Below, in pieces: positions 56,079-64,000 of a stretch of 64,000 nt of DNA; position 1 is the stretch's first letter; the number at the start of each line of letters is the position of its first letter. The stretch spans positions 53,880,283-53,944,282 of the forward strand of contig OU015500.1 of assembly GCA_907164885.2 (NCBI GenBank). Direction: 5' to 3'. Both the position numbers and the translations under genes were made by a program. The notes under the pieces were generated by a model. It was given only the letters and a program-made list of their open reading frames with translations, had not been told where the DNA came from and ran no database searches. This stretch comes from Dolomedes plantarius. Its lineage: Eukaryota; Arthropoda; Arachnida; Araneae; Dolomedidae.

Positions 56079-57410
56079 CCTGCCTAAAAATGTGATTACC
56101 ATCAGATAGAAATTTTTGCACTATTTAAAGGAAGTATTACGATTTGGTAGCAATTTGTATTACCAAAGAAGAGCAGATATATAAAAAATATGTTTATTAG
56201 AACAGTTTACTTTATCATTTTATTGGCAAAATGTACATATTTTACTATTTATTTCCATGAACTGTTTCTTTTATATACATTTCAAAGTTTTAAAAAAGCA
56301 AATTTTTATCTAGTATAACTCATTGTCCTTATAAATTCGTAATGTATATCAGGTATTTTAATTTATAATTTTAAGAAAGGCAAAGCTTATTATTTTAGCT
56401 ATTTAATCGTTAAAAATGTAGTTTAATAAATGTTGAATACTTAATTTCCGGATATTAAAAAATATATTTTTTTCTTTTCACTTAAATTTTTAAAAAAAAA
56501 CTATTATGAATAGAAAAAAAGGAATTCTAGATAGTGTATTTTTCAAATAAAAGTGCGATTAGCATCAGATACAAACTGTTGAACCTTTTAAAGGAAGTAT
56601 TACAATTTAGTAACAATTCATATCGAACTATATATATAAAAAACATATACATAACAGATATATTAAAACTTCTAATGTTCCTCTTTTATGCTGACTACAC
56701 AATGATCAGATAATTATCATAAGAATTGTTTAAGTTAAGAGGATTTCCATGGGGAAAAAATTAGAAAAATTATGTCATACGAATTACTAATATGGATACA
56801 ATAGACAGTGAAGAAAAATAGATATTGCTTTTTTATATGTAATGATATGCTAAAAAAGTTTTTCAACATTTTTTTAAAATTTCTAATAGCAAGACAAGGA
56901 AAAAAGGAAATACAAACAATTACATATAAGTAAATGAAAGTAAATGACCGCAGTCATTGCTTCAGATAGTTTCTGGCACGCTAGTATCGGGCGGTATCGG
57001 AGTCACAACCAAGTAGTGTTCTACAGCGACGCAGATAAGCTCTGTTCATGGGTTTCACAAGATCACAAAGTGGACAGAAACGGTGGACAAATACACCAAT
57101 CCGATGAAGATGCTCACACATACAGTTTTTCAACATATATTTCTTCTAAATACCATAAATATTCATATGATCACGTAGGGCGATTTAACAAATTGTCAGG
57201 AACTACAAAATGTACTTTAAAAGCATTTAATGATGATTACTTTGTTAATATTTAGGTATATATATTTTAGGTAAAGTTATTTTAGGTATAGTGGTGATTT
57301 TAAATTTATGAAGTTTGCTATTACATATTGTTGTACACGTGCTTACAGTGTATGAATACGAGTATATCTACATAACACGTTATACATACATACATAGATA
57401 CATATATGTA
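56079..57410. other. AT-rich sequence with an unassigned 103-codon frame
   Basis: The plus-strand frame at 56944-57255 starts with ATG and ends with TAA. Its composition is more protein-like than most chance frames here: Ser, Tyr, His and Asp rich, with few Ile/Lys runs. I recognise no domain, signal peptide or neighbour context. A terminal or single exon is conceivable, but chance is at least as likely. Confidence 0.25.
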
Positions 57411-57416
57411 TATATA

Positions 57417-58815
57417 CACTGCTGGCCACCCAAATTGCAACACCAAGAAAGACAAGAGATATCGCAATAAAATTTATTTTGTAGATAACATGTTGACCAA
57501 GTATCAAATGATTAAATTTATAGACTTCAGTGAAGTGTGGTTCCTGCCAAAATCAGTAGCCAGAGTAGCCGCCATTGATGGAGATCACCGCTGCCACACG
57601 CCTCGGCATTAATTCAAAGAGACTTTGGATGAGTACTTGGGGTACAGCAGACCAAGCAGCTTCCACACATTGCCAAAGTTGATCTGCTGTGGCAGCTGGG
57701 GATGGAATCTGGGTCAATCGTAGAGCAACCATGGACCACATGTTTTCTATCGGCGAAAGATGGAGGCGGCCAGGGAAGCAATTCAATCTGACGATTGACG
57801 AAGAACCGTTGAACAATGCGTGCCACGTGTGGTCGCGCATTATCCTGTTGAAATATGGCTGTGGGCAAGCCCTGAAGGTAAGGAAGGACAACTGGCTCCA
57901 ACACCTTGGAGATGTAGCGCTGGCTGTTTAAAGTACCGGCAATGCGTACTAGAGGTGTGCGAGAGTGATATCCAATACCGCCCCATACCATAATACTCGG
58001 TGCAGGACCAGTGTGGCGGTGCACAACGCAGCTGTTCAGCATCCTCTCTTCACGGTGTCTCCAGACTCGAATGCGACCATCGTGGTGTTGCAGACAGAAG
58101 CGTGACTCGTCAGTAAAGACAATTTCATTCCATTCTGCCGTCCACATCCTTCTGTCATCGCACCATTCGCGGCGGAGACGTCTGTTGTTCTGCGTCAAGG
58201 GTAGACAAAGCAATGGACGTCTTGCGGACAGACCACTCTGCTGTAAACGGCGTCGAATGGTACGCGCAGACACTGGATGATGCGTTACAGACTGCATGTG
58301 CTGTGCTATGGTTCATGATGTGACTGAGCGATCCGTCACTGCCATGCGAACAATTTGCCTGTCATCACGTGAAGTGGTGCGCTGAGGTGGATGCGATCGA
58401 ACACGCCGGTCCGTTGTACCCTCCTGCATCCAACGATCACATATCCGCATTACAGTTTTTTTGTTTCGTCCAACACGACTACCGATTTCCCTGAAAGATA
58501 ATCCACAATCTCGGTAGGCCACTATCCTTCCTCTGTCGAACTCGGATACTTGATCAAAAGATGATCGCTGTTTTCGATGAGGCATGCTTGATCGTTTTTT
58601 TTGAAAAAACCACAAGAAAAACACAATTGCCGAACTTGAAATCGCCGAAATCTCCAAGCCTTAAATAGCGCTTTGAAGTGGCGCCACAGGCGCGCGTGAT
58701 GTGCGTCTGCGCTAAAATTCTAATCATTTGCATATCTCACGTCCGCTAATGCATGTTGTATATTTCATGTTATTTTCAGTATTCCTTCAGGGTGTTGCAT
58801 TTACAGTGGCCAGCA

Positions 58816-58818
<3 letters not shown>
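57417..58818 (-). mobile_element. full-length Tc1 transposon with both TIRs
   Basis: The left end CACTGCTGGCCACCCAAATT and the right end, read inward CACTGCTGGCCACTGTAAAT, are inverted copies that continue to a shared TGCAACACC. Both are flanked by TA. The length is 1402 bp. The right side enters a (TA)n tract. One transposase frame on the minus strand fills most of the element. Confidence 0.95.
57553..58585 (-). pseudogene. Tc1 transposase, one stop and one frameshift
   Basis: From the ATG at 58585 the protein reads MPHRKQRSSFDQVSEFDRGR, with an HTH around LSFREIGSRVGRNKKTVMRI and a hinge near SHPPQRTTSRDDR. The second HTH is VSARTIRRRLQQSGLSARRP. The DDE domain has FTDESRFCLQ (first Asp), IMVWGGIGYH, IFQQDNARPHVA (second Asp) and LSPIENMWSMVA (Glu). 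It ends near 57553 after about 344 codons, the usual Tc1 length. Only two lesions are visible: a stop at about 58313, just after DRSVTS, and a frameshift around 57780-57800 between LLPWP and SPIENMW. All three acids are intact. This is the least decayed transposase in the window. Confidence 0.93.
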
Positions 58819-58902
<84 letters not shown>

Positions 58903-58906
58903 TTAT
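58819..58906. repeat. (TA)n microsatellite
   Basis: A TA tract bridges the Tc1 element and the foldback element. Confidence 0.95.
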
Positions 58907-59795
58907 ATATCCACTAAAAAAACTTTTAAAAAGTAAAAAAAAGCGCCAAGCTTCAAAATAAAAGTTACGACTAAAAAAAGGTGTGATATCAAATATCCAA
59001 GCTTATTAAGTTCTGGTACTTAATTTCCTAATAACGAATTTTTCACATCTAAGTGATGTGGTTAAGCATGACTTGTTGATAGAAACCCTTCTTCCCTAGA
59101 CCAAACTCATCATAACCTGTTTCTCAAAATTTAAGTTTTACATATTTATACATACCAGGCTAGTCGGCCGTCTTTTCGTATTTGGAATAAATATATTTTG
59201 TCTGTTGATACGTCGAAAGTATGTTATTTAGTTTTATAAATTATTCATTTTAGTTATTTATGCAAAATATGTGTGTCCTATTATTTGGTTACTTTTAAAA
59301 TGAATGTAGCAGCAATTTTAAGATGGTCACGAATTATTCTATAGATTTAAAATTTCTTTTCACGTTAGATTTGGGCAACGTAACTCCAAAGCATGGTATT
59401 CATATTTTTTGTTGTTTAATGCAAAATTTTTCCTCTGGGGAATGACAACATTATTTATTATTTTTCTTTCTAGCTAACGGTTTGATTTGTTTGACATCAT
59501 GCACTAACTTCAAATAGAAGACTGATTAAAATGACTAATAACCCATCCACTAACTTCAAATAGAAGACTGATTAAAATGACTAATATCCCATTAAAAATC
59601 TGTCTAGGGAAGAAGGGTTTCTATCAACAAGTCATGCTTTACCACATCACTTAGATGTGAAAAATTCGTCATTAGGAAATTAAGTACCAGAACTTAATAA
59701 GCTTGGATATTTGATATCACACCATTTTTTAGTCGTAACTTTTATTTTGAAGCTTGGCGTTTTTTTTACTTTTTAAAAGTTTTTTTAGTGGATAT
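58907..59795. mobile_element. foldback element with ~195-bp terminal inverted repeats
   Basis: 58907-59101 and 59602-59795 are near-identical inverted arms beginning ATATCCACTAAAAAAACTTT. Shared landmarks are GCTTCAAAATAAAAGTTACG, TGTGATATCAAATATCCAAG, TCACATCTAAGTGATGTGGT and GAAACCCTTCTTCCCTAGAC. Only a few differences are visible by eye, including indels in A-runs. The roughly 500-bp centre is noncoding and contains a 47-base tandem duplication at 59502-59595 (core ACTTCAAATAGAAGACTG). It is a nonautonomous element of unknown superfamily; TA or AT may be the target. Confidence 0.85.
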
Positions 59796-60061
59796 CAGTT
59801 ATTTTTTTGAAATAGGTAAATAACCATTCACAAACTAGGCTTTTTTGTAGGCAAACAATTGCTTGATACCTGGAGTCTCATCATCAGTTACAAATGTGTC
59901 ACTTTGTGAACTTAATTGGAGAACTTTTTTGTTTTTTCGAATCTCTGTAATAGGCCCGGTTGATTTTTCGTTTGAATTGTAATTTGGATGGCATTTTTCT
60001 ATTATAGTCAATCGTTATAAACGCAATGGGAAATATCGTACTAAACACTATTTATACATCA

Positions 60062-61574
60062 CTAGCTGTTTGCCCGGCGTTGCCCGGGTATTTATTTGTC
60101 TCAATTTTTTTTGATGCACAGGAAAAGGAATGGATTTTACATATAGTATAAAATTTAAGTAATTTAATTTACAGGTATTTAAAAGTAAATACAGTATACA
60201 AATGATAAAGTAAAATTACAAATTCACTCTATTATTAATTTAACTCAAAACTTGATTATAAACAACATTTTTAATTTCCTATATTCCCCTCAGTGACTCC
60301 GAAATTATGGATTCCACACTACTCTTGGTCATTTTGGACATTTTATATTTCCCCTTCTTCCCCCCTCACCCCCTATGGTAATGGAGGGGGGGCTGAACTT
60401 GCACTTAAACGACATCGGGAATGTCACTATTAATCTCACCGGCCCCGAAAACTAGGGATTCAACACTACTCTCGGTCATTTTGGAGATTTTATATTCCTC
60501 CCTTCTTCCCCCCCTCACCCCCTATGGTAATGGGGGGGACTGAACTTGCACTTAAACGACATCGGGAATGTCACTATTAATCTCACCGGCCCCGAAAACT
60601 ATGGATTCAACACTACTCTCGGTCATTTTGGAGATTTTATATTCCTCCCTTCTTCCCCCCTCACCCCCTATGGTAATGGGGGGGGACTGAACTTGCACTT
60701 AAACGACATCGGGAATGTCACTATTAATCTCACCGGCCCCGAAAACTATGGATTCAACACTACTCTCGGTCATTTTGGAGATTTTATATTCCTCCCTTCT
60801 TCCCCCCTCACCCCCTATGGTAATGGGGGGGGGGACTGAACTTGCACTTAAACGACATCGGGAATGTCGCTATTAATCTCACCGGCCCCGAAAACTATGG
60901 ATTCAACACTACTATCGGTCATTTTGGAGATTTTATATTCCCCCTTCTTATCCCCTCACCCCCTATGGTAATGGGGGGGGGGGACTGAACTTGCACTTAA
61001 ACGACATCAGAAGTGTCACTATTAATCTTAGCGACCCCGAAAACTATGGATTCAACACTACTATCGGTCATTTTGGAGATTTTATATTCCCCTTCTTCCC
61101 CCCCTCGCCCCCCTTATGCTAATGGGGGGGGGGGGCTGAACTTGCACCTAAACGACACCGGGAGTGTCACTATTAATCTCAGCGACCCCGAAAACTATAG
61201 ATTCGACACTACTCTCGGTCATTTTTGGAGATTTTATATTCCCTCCTCTTCCCCCCTCGCCCCCCTATGCTAATGGGGGGCTGAACTTGCACTTAAGCGA
61301 CATCAGGAGTGTCACTATTAATCTTAGCGACCCCGAAAACTATGGATTCCACAGTGATATCAGTCGTTTTCAATTATTTTTATATGTTCCCCCCCCTGTG
61401 GTGTCTTATTGTGAATCTAAACCATTCTCGAATCATCTTAATGGGACACAGAAAATTTCAGTCCAGCCGTTCAGTCGATCCGTCAGCCGTTCAGTCCAGC
61501 CGTCCAGCCGATCAGTCCAGCCGTTTAGGAGTTCAGTGAAATACACGCGGACAGAAGAAATATATATTTAAAGA
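60062..61574 (-). mobile_element. Helitron-like element B carrying a minisatellite
   Basis: The minus strand starts TCTTTAAATATATATTTC after an A, then CTTCTGTCCGCGTG as in element A. It ends with the hairpin CCCGGGCAACGCCGGG, 11 bases including CTAG, then T. TC start, hairpin, CTAG end and A/T insertion together fit a Helitron. The 5' region shares several blocks with element A, for example GATTCGAGAATGGTTTAGAT. There is no Rep/helicase; most of the interior is a 147-bp tandem repeat. Confidence 0.75.
60291..61352. repeat. 147-bp minisatellite, about 7.5 copies
   Basis: The landmark CTGAACTTGCACTTAAACGA or its close variant starts at 60393, 60540, 60687, 60836, 60985, 61136 and 61281, so spacings are 147, 147, 149, 149, 151 and 145. 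Length changes fall in the poly(G) and poly(C) runs. Because 147 is divisible by three, part of the array forms an open frame of repeated peptides (HLNDIGNVTINLTGPENY...). I read that as a by-product, since the later units shift frame. Confidence 0.95.
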
Positions 61575-61825
61575 TGAATCATTTGCTATATGTATATTTT
61601 GTATTTGGGTTGCCACAACGTATATGTATATTTTATTGAGAAATTAATATTTCTTTAATTTGCAAACCCATGTGGTTGTAGCGAAAAGTGAAATATGAAT
61701 AATAATTAATCCTTATTATTTGAATTCAATCCTTAGTATATTCTATGGACATTTAAAACAAACAAACAAATACGGATACTCATATGCAAAATAATAAAAA
61801 ATTCTCCAGAAGAAAAAGAAGTCTT

Positions 61826-61895
61826 TTGCGGGAATCGAACTCGTGCCCACGGAGTGGAAGATCTCTTGACCACTAAGCCACTTAGGTTTCATGAA
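61826..61895 (-). other. tRNA-like sequence or SINE head
   Basis: On the minus strand, AAGTGGCTTAGTGGTCAAG is a good A box and CACGAGTTCGATTCCCGC a good B box, with CCACTCCGTGG between as a possible anticodon-type arm. The element is too short between the arms for a standard cloverleaf, and the acceptor stem is weak. A tRNA-derived SINE or tRNA pseudogene is the likely reading. Confidence 0.5.
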
Positions 61896-62379
61896 AGGAG
61901 ACACTCAATTCTTCTATGATTGAACGGTTGGGAAAATAGCGGTGTTGCTGAGTAATGGTTGCCATTTTGGTGTACTATCGCACTGAGATGCTAATTTTAC
62001 AGTTTTATGCTAATTAAACATAGAAATATTTATTTTTTTTAACTGAAACATATAAAAGATTTTAAGTTAGCGAATAACTTATCGAAAAAACCAAGCCTCA
62101 ATCGAATCTGTTCAATATTAAACTCTACAGGTCTTCTTAAAATGTTGTACGAAATCTTCGTTGGCGAGAAGTAAAATCTAGCAAAATACCTAACTTTACG
62201 GAAAATTAAAAATTCCATATCTCGGTTAATTTTTAACTTGGAAAGTCCATTTTTATCTCAATTTAAAGTACTCGCTGATAGGATTCTTCTACTTTTTGTT
62301 TTAATTTTGTACGATGCTTGGTTCATTCAGAATTTTATAATTTACGAAAACTGCTTTAACATGGGGAGAATAGGAGCAA

Positions 62380-62965
62380 GCGGTGCAGAGTATATAAGCA
62401 GTAAGCGGTCTGACGAATTTTTGTACTTGGCGCGTTTATTCATTTGGCGTCTATTTTGTTTTTTTTTGCTTGGCGTTGCAGGTCGACCGCCCTGCTTGAT
62501 ATATTATATATATGACGAGCTCGCTTCTTACACCCTTCCCAGTACGTCGTCTTACATCCAAACTTTTCTCCTTCTTAATCTATCTTTACTTAATTATTAA
62601 AGTTATGGCAGTCAATGAATTAAAAGGCCGGTGGCAAAGAACTACAATTAATATATCGAACATCGTTTATTTCCAAAATCTTAAGCTACCCGATTCAATC
62701 TGATAAATTAAATCCAAGAGTCATCAAGCTTCCGCGCGACGCGTAACTGTCTTAATCAAGAGTTTCCCGCCGTCTGATTAAACGCTATTGTTTTTCTGCC
62801 ATCCAAAGCCACCGCGCATGCCCACATAATCTCTGTGACGCATACACCGGCGTTGAACCATAGGCGTGGCCACAGATGTCAATCAATCCAAAGGGAATTT
62901 CCCCGATTTCTCTCGATGTATTTCGAACCAAGATATGAGAATAGTGGCGAATTACGCCACGACAA
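62380..62965 (+). repeat. dispersed repeat R, copy 2, with upstream TATA-like region
   Basis: 62599-62965 matches copy 1 (55459-55910) from ATTAAAGT through GGCCGGTGGCAAAGAACTAC to CGCGCATGCCCACA. Upstream, AGAGTATATAAGCAGTAAGC looks like a core promoter, which would fit an LTR or the start of a retroelement. No coding sequence follows. Boundaries are uncertain. Confidence 0.6.
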
Positions 62966-63026
62966 TAAATTAATTACTAACCCCCTTTAAATTTAGAATA
63001 ATTATTTCGTTCCCGCTTAAGTCCGA

Positions 63027-63158
<132 letters not shown>

Positions 63159-63479
63159 TCAAGACTCGTTCTTCACGCCCAATTTATACCATGTAGTTCG
63201 AACTCCTCATAGATTTACAACTGCAGTCGTCTCTCGACATCTCCATCTTCTTCAGCCAGCAGTCAGATGTGACGAGTGGCATCAACATCACACTATTCAA
63301 TTTTTAAAATATATTTATTAAACAATTTCTAAAGCTCAGCACCATTAATAAAATTATTTTATCCCCCCCCCGTCTGAAATGCGTGCCTGTCGAGCAGCAC
63401 GTTTTTCCTAGTCGATCATCCCATTGTCTCTAAAGATTTCAACCCTTTGTGTTAAGCTTCTAACTTAATACGCATCTCC

Positions 63480-63655
63480 TACGGTCAGATTACGTATACA
63501 CCGAAGATGAGGCCCATGCGGAGTTATGCTGTCAATCAAATCCAACCTTGTAATCTATTTTCTCCGCGATGCTTTATCCCGATATCTTGTAAATTAATAA
63601 TATTTAAATTGTTAATTCCTATCTTCTAAGTAACCCCCCCCCCCCGTTTAAGGTC
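63480..63655 (+). repeat. dispersed repeat R, copy 3 (3' part)
   Basis: It matches the 3' part of copy 1: CCGAAGATGAGGCC, TTTTCTCCGCGATGCT, TATCCCGATATCTTGTAA and AATTGTTAATT, again ending in poly(C). It lies 0.5 kb after copy 2 in the same orientation, so copies 2 and 3 may be parts of one element. Confidence 0.65.
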
Positions 63656-63681
63656 ACGCGATTGTTCCCCATTGTTAAGGC

Positions 63682-64000
<319 letters not shown>

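Noticed and set aside
55884..56121. His/Thr-repeat and Val/Cys-repeat frames
   Set aside because: They are products of the TG/CA microsatellite read in different frames.
60546..61571. Open frames with repeated NVTINLTGPENYGF-type peptides as a repetitive protein gene
   Set aside because: The frame exists only because the minisatellite unit is 147 bp. Units with 149, 151 and 145 spacing break it, and the array sits inside a Helitron-like element.
61826..61895. Functional tRNA gene on the minus strand
   Set aside because: A and B boxes are good, but the anticodon region is too short and the acceptor stem does not pair, so it is listed only as tRNA-like.

Overview
The window is AT-rich eukaryotic DNA with no operons, rRNA genes or recognisable host exons. 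Everything I can identify is mobile-element or simple-repeat DNA. The mix of Tc1, mariner, pogo, piggyBac, Helitron and tRNA-derived SINE sequences, plus long (TA)n tracts, points to an arthropod. A spider or other arachnid is my best guess, but it rests on general resemblance of the transposases. The window reads as a large intergenic or intronic stretch.

Layout: 1-6.8 kb is gene-free, with a palindromic minisatellite (1.8 kb) and a 0.7-kb tandem duplication (2.5-4.0 kb). A mariner-like transposase fragment lies at 6.8-7.3 kb, followed by a possible solo LTR. From 11.5 to 20.2 kb is a chain of elements separated only by (TA)n: SINE, Tc1, a second Tc1-type element with both inverted ends, a Helitron-like element, a mariner with a rearranged end, and an internally deleted pogo-like element. 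20.2-30.8 kb holds small inverted-repeat elements, a SINE and a 0.37-kb duplication. 30.8-38.4 kb is a degenerate tandem array with a unit of about 0.45-0.6 kb. It was later hit by a Tigger/pogo-like MITE (itself hit by a Helitron-like element) and by a second Helitron-like element, and the empty sites of these insertions can be read directly. 42.4-44.4 kb is a dead piggyBac element with TTAA flanks. 46.9 and 51.4 kb carry SINEs. 57.4-58.8 kb is a nearly intact Tc1 element, followed by a foldback element (58.9-59.8 kb) and a Helitron-like element carrying a 147-bp minisatellite (60.1-61.6 kb). The end holds copies of a dispersed repeat and the terminus of another TA-flanked element that runs off the window.

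Every transposase seen is broken by stops, frameshifts, deletion or loss of a catalytic residue, so none is expected to be autonomous. The elements do not work together as a system. What the window records is insertion history, especially repeated use of TA/AT microsatellites as targets. I found no convincing new biological system. The best items for follow-up are the pogo-like deletion derivative, the tandem array with its nested insertions, and the Helitron-borne minisatellite.
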